Origin: Chloroflexota bacterium
GTDB taxonomy: Bacteria; Chloroflexota; Dehalococcoidia; Dehalococcoidales; JACQON01
Reading direction: 5' to 3'
NCBI GenBank assembly: GCA_016202545.1
Contig: JACQON010000012.1
Span: 62,001 to 126,000, forward strand
DNA length: 64,000 nt
This document shows, in pieces, positions 24,341 to 32,928 of the stretch. The translations under genes and the position numbers were made by a program. The notes beneath the pieces were generated by a model, which was given only the letters and a program-made list of their open reading frames with translations, was not told the DNA's origin and did no database searches. Every line of letters starts with the position of its first letter. The stretch's first letter is position 1.

Positions 24341-25033
24341 GTGGAAGCAAACAGATTGAACTCATATCGGGTACTGATATTAGCGAAGGAAAGCCAAATC
24401 ATACGGGAGCTAATAAATGGGCTTACCCTAAAAGGTTATGCCTGCACCATCGTTTCCAGTGAAGAGGAGTTGGCGAGCAGCGAGTCTGCCGACCTGTTGC
24501 TGATTGAGACAAGAGATGGACTAGTTGGCTCCGTATTGAGGGACCTGACACAGCGTATCAAGCAAAAAGGACTTATTCTCATCGTCCTGCTTGCAGACAA
24601 AGAAACACTCCACGACATCGAAAATGACTCCGATATCGAAGACTTTGTGCTGAAACCGTATAGCCTCAATGAACTTTCAGTGCGGATAAAACGACTTCTA
24701 CAGAGAAGTAAGCCCAGAGAAGAATCGGCAGAATACGTTAGGTCCGGCGACCTTGCTATCAATTTGCCCCGGTGCGAAGTGACGGTGGCAGGCAAAACGG
24801 TTGACCTGACATTCAAAGAATACGAGCTGCTCAAGTTTCTCATAAGCCAGAAGGGCCGTGTCCTTACTCGTGAAGTGTTGCTCAATAAGATATGGGGCTA
24901 CGATTACTTCGGCGGTGACCGTACCGTCGATGTTCACATCAGGAGGCTACGCAGCAAGATTGAAGACGCAACTCATAGCTTCATTGAAACGGTGAGAAAT
25001 ATCGGCTACCGCCTCAAGACAAACGATGAGTAA
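24341..25033 (+). CDS. Atypical OmpR-family response regulator, GlnR-like
   Basis: 230 residues: a receiver-like domain (about 8-125) and an OmpR winged-helix domain (about 130-228; FKEYELLKFLISQKGRVLTR, DRTVDVHIRRLRSKIED). The site of the phospho-acceptor Asp reads LLLIETRDG, with Glu in place of Asp, and the usual acidic cluster near the N-terminus is missing. No sensor kinase is adjacent. This is the pattern of orphan GlnR regulators of nitrogen genes in Actinobacteria, and the gene lies just downstream of amtB-PII-glnA. The start is GTG at 24341, since a stop occurs upstream in frame; the ribosome site is weak. Confidence 0.8.
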   Translation: MEANRLNSYRVLILAKESQIIRELINGLTLKGYACTIVSSEEELASSESADLLLIETRDGLVGSVLRDLTQRIKQKGLILIVLLADKETLHDIENDSDIEDFVLKPYSLNELSVRIKRLLQRSKPREESAEYVRSGDLAINLPRCEVTVAGKTVDLTFKEYELLKFLISQKGRVLTREVLLNKIWGYDYFGGDRTVDVHIRRLRSKIEDATHSFIETVRNIGYRLKTNDE

Positions 25034-25120
25034 TGTGGACATCACTCCAACAGCGTCACAAATGGCGTTGGCGATAGCCGGCGGTCATTCGAGGGCGGCA
25101 CTGGTGTGCCCTTGACCTAT

Positions 25121-26473
25121 TTACCGACCCAGAGGTGCATGTTGCCGCGGGGTCCTCTTGCGGCTGCAGATATCCATGGCGATTAATGCATAGAGGCTCG
25201 CCGTGGTCTCCATTTCTTCAAAGGTAAAGAATTCTTCCTTCCCATAGTTCGCGTAGGCATCATAGGTGCGGGTAGGGGGACCATAGCTTACCGTCGGGAT
25301 GCCCGCTTGATTGAAGCAGCTAACATCCCGCCACATGCTGCTCAATGGCTGCGGCATTCCCCGGGGAGGCAGATTAGACCCGAACACCTTGCCATGTGCC
25401 TTATCTATAGACTTCAGTAGCGGTTCCACACCCTTACCAATCGCGCCCGGGGCTGAGGCATACATTTCTACCTCTGTTGTCACCCCTACGCCATGTAAAA
25501 AGGTCTCCAATTCCTCCCGCACCTGGTCCGTGGTAAGGTCCGGCGGGAAGTATATGTGGATGTAGAGGCTGCACACTCCTGGAGAGTGCACATTAAAATA
25601 AGGGAGGCCACCGCGAATGGCGGAAATATTCACCTTACCCCCGGAGACTCCGCTGTAGCCAGCGAGAGAGAACTCATAACGATGCTGGTTCTCAAACTCC
25701 CGGGCCCATTGGGTAAGAGCCTGGATTACTGGCGTCATCCTGATTACGGCACTGGGGTTTTCCTCCGGCTGGGCAGGGTGATATATCATCGGAGTATACA
25801 GCAGCTTGCCAAGCACAGTTATTTTGAATCGGGCGTCACCGCATTCTACCCAGGTGGGGATATACCCGGTCTGCTCAGCATTGATGCCATAGTCAGCAGT
25901 GATACCATGGTTCACCAGATAATAACTGCCAGCGCCAATGCCAGCATACCGGGGGCCCTGGAATTCATCCACCGGCGTGAAGCACATTTCGCCGACCACC
26001 ATGGTCAGGATGAGGTCTCCGGGTAGCTGGAGGCCGCTGTCTCTGATAGCCTTGGCCGCCATCATGAAACAGGCCATAGGCCCTTTGTCATTGATTACAT
26101 CCCGGCCGTAGACACGTTCACCATCTATCCAGCTATTGTAGTAGATTGGGTTGGTCTCTCTGTGGCGCCAGAGGTCGTCATCGCCGAACTGGAAGGCAGT
26201 GTCCATGTGGCTATTATAGAGGAGGCTGAGGCCGTCTCCAGAGCCGGAGAGGACACCGATGGCGTTATAACGTTTTGCGGCCACCTCCTGGCTGGTGGTT
26301 CTGAAGCCATTTGCCTGGAGCCAGCCCAGGATGAACTGGCCCACTTCTGCCTCGTGGCCGTCGGGGCTGCGCCGGCGGCCCAGTTCTAAGGCCAGCTCGG
26401 CTACTTCGCTGCCGCGGATGCGGTCGAGCACTTTCCTTTCTGTAGGTGAGAGTGTTATGGCTTCCTTTTTCAC
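25121..26473 (-). CDS. M20-family zinc metallopeptidase/deacylase
   Basis: A 450-residue predicted amidohydrolase or peptidase with a di-zinc site. Metal and catalytic motifs: NSHMDTAF near residue 88 (first His and Asp), GRDVINDKG near residue 123 (bridging Asp), and VGEMCF near residue 160 (Glu). A dimerisation-domain insertion lies around residues 220-350. The family includes carboxypeptidases, ArgE/DapE-type deacylases and aminoacylases, and the substrate cannot be assigned. The start is GTG. It stands alone between the regulator and the cyclophilin. Confidence 0.82.
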   Translation of the reverse strand: MKKEAITLSPTERKVLDRIRGSEVAELALELGRRRSPDGHEAEVGQFILGWLQANGFRTTSQEVAAKRYNAIGVLSGSGDGLSLLYNSHMDTAFQFGDDDLWRHRETNPIYYNSWIDGERVYGRDVINDKGPMACFMMAAKAIRDSGLQLPGDLILTMVVGEMCFTPVDEFQGPRYAGIGAGSYYLVNHGITADYGINAEQTGYIPTWVECGDARFKITVLGKLLYTPMIYHPAQPEENPSAVIRMTPVIQALTQWAREFENQHRYEFSLAGYSGVSGGKVNISAIRGGLPYFNVHSPGVCSLYIHIYFPPDLTTDQVREELETFLHGVGVTTEVEMYASAPGAIGKGVEPLLKSIDKAHGKVFGSNLPPRGMPQPLSSMWRDVSCFNQAGIPTVSYGPPTRTYDAYANYGKEEFFTFEEMETTASLYALIAMDICSRKRTPRQHAPLGR

Positions 26474-26568
26474 ATTTAGTATCTCAAAATGGAAAATCAG
26501 CCTGGCCCATTCTAGGTGATTGCGGCTTGGGTGTCAATGTCTTACGGCTAGCATCTTGCCGTGACTGG

Positions 26569-27171
26569 CTACTTCTCCTCTATGGTTATCCTCAGGATGG
26601 CATCGCCTCCTGTTATTTGTTTGAGGACCTCCATTCCGCCAATAAGCTGCCCGAAGACGGAGTGCTTGCCGTCCAGGTGGGGCTGCGGCGCGTAGGTGAT
26701 GAAGAACTGCGAGCCGTTGGTGTTGGCGCCGGCGTTGGCCATTGACAGGGCGCCGGTGGTGTGTTTGTGAGCGGTGAACTCGTCGGCGAACTGGTAGCCC
26801 GGCCCGCCACGGCCGGTGCCGGTCGGGTCGCCGCCCTGAGCCATAAAGTCGGGGATAACGCGGTGAAAGATGGTATTGTCATAGAACCCATCGCGCGCCA
26901 GGAACACAAAGTTGTTGACCGTCAGGGGGACGTCGCTGGCGAACAGCTCCAGCACCAGGTTGCCCTTTTCCGTCTCAATGGTGGCGGTGTATTTCTTGGC
27001 CGGGTCTATCACCATTGGCGGCGGTGCGGAGTAGGTCTTGGATTTAGGCTGAGGAGGCTCAGCGGGAGCGGGTGAAGGCTCCTGTTTTGGAGGCTGGCCG
27101 GCGCATGCTGAGAAGAAAAGTGCTGCGGGTAACATTATGGCGCAGACTGCCTTGAGCCAGGTTCTGTTCAT
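26569..27171 (-). CDS. Cyclophilin-type peptidyl-prolyl isomerase, lipoprotein
   Basis: Accelerates cis-trans proline isomerisation outside the membrane. 200 residues: lipoprotein signal with lipobox FFSAC near residue 22, a Pro/Lys linker to about residue 45, then the cyclophilin domain ([35 protein letters not shown] is split here as [14 protein letters not shown] near residue 105, and GSQFFITY near residue 155). The active-site Arg is in FHRV. ATG with AAAGGAG upstream. It probably aids folding of exported proteins. Confidence 0.93.
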   Translation of the reverse strand: MNRTWLKAVCAIMLPAALFFSACAGQPPKQEPSPAPAEPPQPKSKTYSAPPPMVIDPAKKYTATIETEKGNLVLELFASDVPLTVNNFVFLARDGFYDNTIFHRVIPDFMAQGGDPTGTGRGGPGYQFADEFTAHKHTTGALSMANAGANTNGSQFFITYAPQPHLDGKHSVFGQLIGGMEVLKQITGGDAILRITIEEK

Positions 27172-27247
27172 CGGGTTTCTCCTTTCTCATAAGTGCGCGT
27201 ATTTGTGTCTACTGTTGGGATAACCTGCGTAGTGACGTGCGTCATGT

Positions 27248-27706
27248 TTACATGGGTGCTATTTCCATCCAGAGCCAGGCGACCGTAATGCCCAGTGCGC
27301 CCCCGACAATGACCTGAAATGGCGTATGCCCGATTAGCTCCCGCAGGTCGGCTTCCAACCTGGTTATGGGGAGCTTGAGTCTAAGCTCACGTATGATACG
27401 GTTTAGAACGGCTGACTGCCGGCTGACTGATTGCCGCACGCCCGCCGAGTCATACATTACTATTAAAGCCACGATAGTCGCAAACCCAAAGAGTGCTGAC
27501 CCGAAACCCTGTACTATGCCGACCGATGTAGCCAGCGCGGCGACCATCGCCGAATGCGCGCTGGGCATGCCGCCACTCCTGACGAAGAGGCGCAGTTCCA
27601 GTCCCTTGCCCTGTAATAGCGCAACCAATATCTTTGCCGCCTGTGCTATCGCCCACGCAGAAATGGAGATAACCAGGACTTTATTGGTGATAATATCATA
27701 TAGCAC
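27248..27706 (-). CDS. Divergent PAP2 family membrane protein (DUF212)
   Basis: 152 residues related to acid phosphatase/vanadium haloperoxidase proteins. It has the family hallmarks RSGGMPSAHSA near residue 43, MYDSAGVRQSVSRQ near residue 84 and IGHTPFQVIVGG near residue 128. There are four hydrophobic segments. Family members probably act on membrane lipid phosphates, but function is not established. The GTG start has a weak ribosome site. It is the second gene of the HAD/DUF212 pair, with a 21-base gap after the HAD gene. Confidence 0.88.
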   Translation of the reverse strand: MLYDIITNKVLVISISAWAIAQAAKILVALLQGKGLELRLFVRSGGMPSAHSAMVAALATSVGIVQGFGSALFGFATIVALIVMYDSAGVRQSVSRQSAVLNRIIRELRLKLPITRLEADLRELIGHTPFQVIVGGALGITVAWLWMEIAPM

Positions 27707-27727
27707 CTTATGGCCTGCTCCTCTTGC

Positions 27728-28549
27728 TTACAACAAAAATTTCTCAATCGCCGCTGCCACGCCGCTGTGGTCGGTGTCGAGTGTGACATGGTCGGCGACC
27801 GCCTTGACCTCGTCGGGGGCGTTGCCCATGGCTACGGCCAGTCCCACCGGGGAAAACATTGAGACATCATTGTTCCCGTCACCTATGGCCATGACCTCAG
27901 TCATGGCTATGCCCAGATGTGAGACTAGAGCTTGCAGGGCCTCGCCCTTGGATGCCCCCGGGGCAACCAGGTTGATGAAATCAACGCCGGGATAGGCTGG
28001 CGTCCTCACCCATGATAGTCGGAGGCTGCCATCAAAGTGACGGCAGAACTGCCGTATCCTGGATGCCTCCGCCTCATTGGTGGCTACTACCATTCCCTTT
28101 ATGATTTTCTCCTGCTCCCATAGGCCGGTGAAGTCCACAATAGTCGGGGCGATATCAAAGTAATGGCGGTGCGCTTCGGTAGACCATGATTCCCGCTCGG
28201 CAAAGTAACCCATTGCTGAATAAAGTTCGAGGTCAATTTGCTGCCGGTGGGCGGCTGCGACCATTCTCTCCGCTACGGCAGCCGGAATCGGCCTGATGTA
28301 AATCTCGCCGTCATCCTTAAGGCTGCTTACTAGGGCGCCTTCAAAGAATATATGATGACCGTCCAGCGCCAGTTCGTCTATTATACCCCGGCAGGCCATG
28401 GCAGCCCGGCCGGTGGACAAGGCCACCTGCACTCCTGAGCTCTCAGCTCTGGCCAGCGCTTCCCTGTCCTCGGCCGAGATAGTCCCGGCCGCACCCAGGA
28501 GCGTGCCATCTATATCTATGACCAAAAGCCTGTAATTATGATTGACCAC
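27728..28549 (-). CDS. Cof-type HAD-superfamily phosphatase
   Basis: A 273-residue cytoplasmic phosphatase, probably of sugar phosphates or similar. Motif I DIDGTLLG near residue 10 (nucleophile Asp), motif II ALSTGR near residue 57, motif III Lys in SKGEALQAL near residue 203, motif IV AIGDGNNDVSMF near residue 228. The C2b cap lies between motifs II and III. GTG start; the beginning overlaps the end of the DUF72 gene by 14 bases, so the two are coupled. Confidence 0.9.
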   Translation of the reverse strand: MVNHNYRLLVIDIDGTLLGAAGTISAEDREALARAESSGVQVALSTGRAAMACRGIIDELALDGHHIFFEGALVSSLKDDGEIYIRPIPAAVAERMVAAAHRQQIDLELYSAMGYFAERESWSTEAHRHYFDIAPTIVDFTGLWEQEKIIKGMVVATNEAEASRIRQFCRHFDGSLRLSWVRTPAYPGVDFINLVAPGASKGEALQALVSHLGIAMTEVMAIGDGNNDVSMFSPVGLAVAMGNAPDEVKAVADHVTLDTDHSGVAAAIEKFLL

Positions 28550-29339
28550 CCTGACCCTCTTGAAGCCTGTCTGGATATGAGCCGCCGAAAGCCTCCGCTC
28601 CTGTGGCAGCGCCTCTTTGCAGGTAATCGCGCAGGGTCAGGGCGTTCCTTACGGCGAAAGCCTCGGCATCGTTATTAAAGTAGATATACACCGCCTTCAG
28701 ACTGGTTGCCACAGCCACCAGGCGTTCCGCCCACTCAGCCAGCTCCTGGTCCGGGTAGCAGCTAGAGTAGAGCCCGGTGCTGCCGTGGAACCTGATATAG
28801 GCGAAATCAGCAGTCGCCAGCAGAGGACAGCTCACGCCGGGCATGTCAAAGACGCACAGCCCGGCATTATATTTGCGCAGAATATCAAAGACCCCCTGTT
28901 CCAGCCAGGACTGGTGCCGGAACTCAAAGGCGTGCTCCATCCTCGGCGGTAGGCTCGACAGGAACGATTCCAATGCCTCATCGCTGCGGGACATGTTGGG
29001 CGGGAGCTGGTACAACAGCGGTCCCAGTTTGTCTCCCAGGATGCTGGCCCTGGCAATAAAATTATCGACCGGCTTCTCCACGTTCCTCAGGCGCTTGATA
29101 TGGGTGATAAAACGGCTCACCTTTATCGCAAAGGTAAAATCGTCTGGCGATGAGTCCCGCCAGGCGGCGAAGGCTGCCTCCGAAGGCAGCCGGTAGAAAC
29201 TATTGTTCAACTCGACGGTACCCAAATGGGTGGCATAAAACTCAAGCCATTTCGCCTTGGCCAGGCTCTCAGGATAGAACCTGCCTCGCCAGTGGTCATA
29301 ATGCCAGCCTGAAGTACCGACGTAGTATTTCGGCGACAC
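28536..29339 (-). CDS. DUF72 (YecE-like) protein
   Basis: 267-residue TIM-barrel-like protein of unknown function. The family start YVGTSGWHYDHWRGRFYPE lies near residue 6, with TVELNNSFYRLPS near residue 36, FAIKVSRFITHIKRL near residue 67, and FIRFHG-type and IYFNND blocks late in the protein. The GTG at 29339 has GGAG seven bases upstream; an ATG at 29384 would add 15 residues without a ribosome site. It is coupled to the downstream HAD gene. Confidence 0.87.
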   Translation of the reverse strand: MSPKYYVGTSGWHYDHWRGRFYPESLAKAKWLEFYATHLGTVELNNSFYRLPSEAAFAAWRDSSPDDFTFAIKVSRFITHIKRLRNVEKPVDNFIARASILGDKLGPLLYQLPPNMSRSDEALESFLSSLPPRMEHAFEFRHQSWLEQGVFDILRKYNAGLCVFDMPGVSCPLLATADFAYIRFHGSTGLYSSCYPDQELAEWAERLVAVATSLKAVYIYFNNDAEAFAVRNALTLRDYLQRGAATGAEAFGGSYPDRLQEGQGGQS

Positions 29340-29464
29340 CAGCCATCTCCGTCTGTACCGGCATTCTAGTAACCATTCTAACATCGCTACGGCTAAATTT
29401 CCACAGCATTCCCTCGACGCATCGGATAAACGCTCAGGATTTGCCTTTGGCTTCAGGCGCGGGC

Positions 29465-29470
29465 TATAAT
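29465..29470 (+). promoter_or_regulatory. -10 box of the plsC-ispH operon
   Basis: TATAAT, with TTGCCT (29443-29448) 16 bases upstream. The predicted leader of about 30 bases includes GGAG before the GTG start. Confidence 0.5.
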
Positions 29471-29505
29471 TTAAGTGCTGGTTTGCTTTTTCGGAGATAG
29501 AGGCA

Positions 29506-30150
29506 GTGCCCTGGTTCTATTATGTCGCCAGAGCCACAATGAGGATGCTCCTGTTCCTGCTTTGCCGGTGGCAGGTCAGGGGGAAGGACAATGTCCCCAG
29601 CCACGGGCCGCTGCTGATTGTGTCCAATCATCTCAACCTGGCTGACCCGCCGTTGCTCGGTGTCAGCATCGGGCGGAAAATGATGTTCATGGCCAAGGAA
29701 GAGCTGTTCGGCTCCAGGGTGGGCGCTTATTTCATACGGGGCTTTGGCGCTTTTCCGGTGCGCCGGGGGCGGCTGGACCGGCTGGCGCTGCGGCAGGCAG
29801 ACCAGGTGCTGGCCAGAGGCTTTGCCCTGGCCATGTTCCCTGAGGGGATGAGGAGCCAAAGCGCTCAGCTGCGGCCCGCCTTTTTGGGCTCGGCAATGAT
29901 AGCGGCGCGGAATAACACTCCGCTGCTGCCGGTGGGCATCACCGGCACGGAGAAGATAAGGGGGCTCACCTGGATGCTGCGGCGACCCCGGATAACGGTC
30001 AATATCGGCCGTCCCTTCCTTTTACCGGTGTGCAATTGCAAGCTGACCCGTGAAGAGCTTGCCAGGCTCACCGACATGCTGATGCTGCGCATTGCCGAGC
30101 TGCTTCCGCCTGAATACCGGGGGGACTATGCGGCACGGGAGGCCAGATGA
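29506..30150 (+). CDS. plsC: 1-acyl-sn-glycerol-3-phosphate acyltransferase
   Basis: Adds the second acyl chain to make phosphatidic acid at the membrane. 214 residues with the acyltransferase blocks: I, SNHLNLADPP near residue 40 (NHx4D); II, GAFPVRRG near residue 82; III, FPEGMRS near residue 112; IV, LLPVGITG near residue 141. A hydrophobic N-terminal helix is present. GTG start with GGAG upstream. The stop overlaps the ispH start (ATGA), a plsC-ispH pairing also seen elsewhere. Confidence 0.9.
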   Translation: MPWFYYVARATMRMLLFLLCRWQVRGKDNVPSHGPLLIVSNHLNLADPPLLGVSIGRKMMFMAKEELFGSRVGAYFIRGFGAFPVRRGRLDRLALRQADQVLARGFALAMFPEGMRSQSAQLRPAFLGSAMIAARNNTPLLPVGITGTEKIRGLTWMLRRPRITVNIGRPFLLPVCNCKLTREELARLTDMLMLRIAELLPPEYRGDYAAREAR

Positions 30151-31001
30151 AGCTGAAGATTGAAAAGGCGAAGGGCATAGGGTTTTGCTACGGGGTCAAG
30201 CGGGCCATTGACATCCTGGAGAAGGCCGCCCAGGAGCGTGGCATGGTGGAAACGCTGGGGCCTGTGGTGCATAATGAGCGGGTGTTATGCAGGCTGGGCC
30301 AACTGGGGGTTAAAGTAGTCGGAGGGCTGGACGAATTGCAGGGTGACACGGTGACCATTAGCTCTCATGGCGCGACTCCCCAGATGGAGAAGGAGATGCG
30401 GGCGCGGCAGCTCCATATAGTCAATACCACCTGCCCCTTTGTTCACCGGGCACAGGTCGCCGCCCGGCGTCTGGCCGAGGCCGGCTTCTTCGTCATCATC
30501 TATGGTGACGCCAACCATACGGAGGTCAAGGGCATACTCGGTTGGGCCGGCGGCAAGGGGCTGGCCACGCTGGACGAAAAGGCGGTTGCCGCTCTTGAGC
30601 CCCTGCCCCGCCGTCTTGGCCTTCTAGCTCAGACGACTCAGGTGCCAGCCCAGTTCGCTGAATTTGCCAAGAAGCTCATTGACCATGCCTTCAAGCGCAA
30701 CTCGGAGCTGCGCATAATTGATACCATCTGTCACGATATTAGACTTCGCCAGGAGGCGGCGCTTGAGCTGGCCGGTAGAGTGGGCTTGATGTTCGTCGTC
30801 GGCAGCCATACCAGCGCTAACACAAACCGCCTGGCGGAGCTATGCTCCGCGCTCACGCAGACATATCTGATTGAAACCGCCGCCGAAATACAACCCTCCT
30901 GGCTCCAGGGGAAATGTCACATAGGTGTAGCCGCCGGGGCCTCCACTCCTGAGGAAGCCATTGATGAGGTGGTGGCAAAGCTGGAGACACTGGAGTGCTA
31001 G
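30147..31001 (+). CDS. ispH: 4-hydroxy-3-methylbut-2-enyl diphosphate reductase
   Basis: Last step of the MEP isoprenoid pathway, producing IPP and DMAPP with an Fe-S cluster. 284 residues. The three cluster cysteines are in GFCYGVKRA near residue 13, NTTCPFVH near residue 95 and DTICHDIRLRQ near residue 195. SSHGATP near residue 73 and GSHTSANTNRLAE near residue 220 are also conserved. ATG overlaps the plsC stop. Confidence 0.95.
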   Translation: MKLKIEKAKGIGFCYGVKRAIDILEKAAQERGMVETLGPVVHNERVLCRLGQLGVKVVGGLDELQGDTVTISSHGATPQMEKEMRARQLHIVNTTCPFVHRAQVAARRLAEAGFFVIIYGDANHTEVKGILGWAGGKGLATLDEKAVAALEPLPRRLGLLAQTTQVPAQFAEFAKKLIDHAFKRNSELRIIDTICHDIRLRQEAALELAGRVGLMFVVGSHTSANTNRLAELCSALTQTYLIETAAEIQPSWLQGKCHIGVAAGASTPEEAIDEVVAKLETLEC

Positions 31002-31019
31002 AGCCGGGAGATGAGCGGC

Positions 31020-31259
31020 TCAGCTAGTCTGCAGCGCCAGGCAGGTCACCGTCCTGGAAATGCCGGGAACGGGGTGGATTTCGCTGGTAACTATGTCCCC
31101 GATATTATTCAGGTTCCGTCCTTCTACCACGGCGATAATATCATAAGGACCGGTGACCACATCAACTGACCTTATCCCTTCCACGTTTTTGAGGGCGGCG
31201 GCGACCTCCTTGTTTTTGCCAACGGCGGTCTCGATTAAGACGAAGGCTTTTGCTGTCAT
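31020..31259 (-). CDS. Stand-alone Lrp/AsnC ligand-binding (RAM) domain protein
   Basis: 79 residues: only the alpha/beta RAM domain of Lrp/AsnC regulators, with no DNA-binding domain. It starts AFVLIETAVGKNKEVAAALK and includes VTGPYDIIAVVEG near residue 36, the family core. Such proteins form oligomers that bind amino acids and can modulate partner proteins. The ATG overlaps the cca stop by four bases (ATGA), so it is co-expressed with cca. Confidence 0.88.
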   Translation of the reverse strand: MTAKAFVLIETAVGKNKEVAAALKNVEGIRSVDVVTGPYDIIAVVEGRNLNNIGDIVTSEIHPVPGISRTVTCLALQTS

Positions 31260-32563
31260 GGCTCATGTCTCCTTTCCACGTTTGATTTATCTGCAGGCAC
31301 TTTTATCCTGTTTCTGGCCAGCCAGTCGCTGACCATAGCTTGCTCGTCCCGTTTGGCGGTGGCTTCTCCATTCAGCCTTGCCTGGCGCAGCAGGTCCAGG
31401 ACCTGTTTTACGCCGGGGCCGGGAGCGACTCCCATCAGTATCAGGCTGTCTCCGGTAAGCGCTGGTTTAACGTAGCGCAGCTTATCCAGAAACAGATGTA
31501 TGTGCTGGCTGGCCGTGGAGGCCTCACAGGCCAGCAGATTGACCGTTATCGCCGGCAATGAGCAGCCGTGCAGCATCTGATAAACCTGGCTCGGTTTGAG
31601 CTCGGGGTCGGCCAGCGCCTGGAGGGTGTCCTTGAGGCTGATGGTATCTCGGAGTACCTGCGATAGCGACTTCGGCAGTCTGAGGTACGAGATGAGGCAT
31701 TCAAGTTCCTGTCCGCTCAGGCGATAGGTCAGCAGGGCCAGATAAATCCCGATGGAGGGGGGGCTGGTATGGCTCAGATGGCGAGCTTGGGCCAGCTTTT
31801 CCGACAGCCAGCGGTTGCCTTTTAAGGATGGATGCAGCCGCTGCAGCACGCCCAGCTCTTCAGCGCGGCGAAGGACTTTTTCCGGGAGTTTCTCTTTCAG
31901 CACCAGCTCCAGTTCATTCCGTATGCGGTCGCCGCTGATGGTATCCAGCATGGAGACATCACGCTGGAGCAACCTCAGCGTGTTTTCCTCCAGCTGGAAG
32001 TCCAGTCGCTGTTCGTAGCGAAGCCCCCGCCAGATGCGGGTAGCGTCGTCAATGAAGCTCCTGTCGTGGAGAACGCGGACGAGCTTGCGCTCCAGGTCGG
32101 CCCTCCCGCCGTATAAGTCGATAAGCTCTCCGTAGCGGCCCGGGCTGAGATAGACAGCCATGGCGTTGATGGTGAAGTCGCGGCGAGAAAGGTCTTCCTG
32201 GATGCGGCCCGGTTTCACGTCTGGCAGGGCCCCTGGCCTGGCATAGGACTCTGAGCGGGCGGTGGCTATATCAACGCTCCATCCGTCCCACTGCAGCTTG
32301 GCGGTATTGAAGCGGGGGTGGGCGGTGATTTTCGCCTGCCTGGCTTGGGCCAGCGCCTGGCCCAGGGCGATAGCGTCGCCCTCCACCACCAGGTCGAGGT
32401 CAAGATTGGTCTGTCCCAGGAGGAGGTCGCGGACCACGCCGCCGACAAGGTAAAAGCCCTGCTTCCGGCCGGCAGCCGCCTCGCCGGCAAGCCGCATGAA
32501 CCCGCCCAGCTCTGCGGGCAGGTATTTTTCTATGGTGTCGGACAGATTAATCGCTCCAGACAT
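31256..32563 (-). CDS. cca: CCA-adding tRNA nucleotidyltransferase/poly(A) polymerase family
   Basis: Builds or repairs the 3' CCA of tRNAs. 435 residues: LVGGVVRDLLLG near residue 40, the catalytic DLDLVVEGD just after, RRDFTINAMAV near residue 125, the head-neck block DDATRIWRGLRYEQRL near residue 170, and a C-terminal helical body. The one complete tRNA gene in this window (tRNA-Ser) does not encode CCA, so such an enzyme is needed. ATG with a promoter about 30 bases upstream and no clear ribosome site. Confidence 0.9.
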   Translation of the reverse strand: MSGAINLSDTIEKYLPAELGGFMRLAGEAAAGRKQGFYLVGGVVRDLLLGQTNLDLDLVVEGDAIALGQALAQARQAKITAHPRFNTAKLQWDGWSVDIATARSESYARPGALPDVKPGRIQEDLSRRDFTINAMAVYLSPGRYGELIDLYGGRADLERKLVRVLHDRSFIDDATRIWRGLRYEQRLDFQLEENTLRLLQRDVSMLDTISGDRIRNELELVLKEKLPEKVLRRAEELGVLQRLHPSLKGNRWLSEKLAQARHLSHTSPPSIGIYLALLTYRLSGQELECLISYLRLPKSLSQVLRDTISLKDTLQALADPELKPSQVYQMLHGCSLPAITVNLLACEASTASQHIHLFLDKLRYVKPALTGDSLILMGVAPGPGVKQVLDLLRQARLNGEATAKRDEQAMVSDWLARNRIKVPADKSNVERRHEP

Positions 32564-32595
32564 GGTTGACCGATAACAGAACGTTGGTGATTGAA

Positions 32596-32604
32596 ATTAT
32601 AGCA
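32596..32604 (-). promoter_or_regulatory. Extended -10 promoter of cca
   Basis: On the minus strand TGC-TATAAT precedes the cca ATG by 32 bases, with expected initiation near 32589. Confidence 0.55.
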
Positions 32605-32676
32605 CAGGTTTTGGTGCCGGTCATTCGGGGCGCATGAGATTGTTTAGGAACTCACCTGTAATTGCTTGGTAAACCC

Positions 32677-32731
32677 ATCCCCCTTTGTCTCCCTTCCCCT
32701 GCTTATAGGAGAAGGGGACTAAGGGGATGAG
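32677..32731. repeat. C-rich/G-rich palindromic repeat copy
   Basis: CCCTTCCCCT and GGAGAAGGGG arms with the tail ACTAAGGGGATGAGG. Similar copies lie at 49641-49745, 51763-51813 and 53779-53878, and a single arm at about 35376-35394. It fills part of the 365-base gap between cca and the EamA gene. Confidence 0.65.
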
Positions 32732-32852
32732 GTCACACTTCTAAGCGGCGTTTAGATTGGAGCATTTTTCCCCCTTTGTGGGGCTGGTTATCCAGCATGA
32801 TAGATTGTGAGGGTGAAAACCCGAATCTCAACTGACACTCTGCACCGATTCA

Positions 32853-32880
32853 GAGATTGCTTCGCTAGGCTCGCAATGAC
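32853..32880. repeat. GTCATTGCGAG-family repeat, single arm
   Basis: GAGATTGCTTCGCTAGGCTCGCAATGAC is one half of the palindrome seen complete at 11835-11918. The copy at 59022-59130 shares flanking sequence as well: in both, GGG(A/G)TTGCTAAACG follows 15-30 bases downstream, so the repeat unit extends beyond the palindrome. Confidence 0.7.
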
Positions 32881-32928
32881 ACATGGGCTTTTGTCTTGGG
32901 ATTGCTAAACGGCCTCGGTGGATAACGC

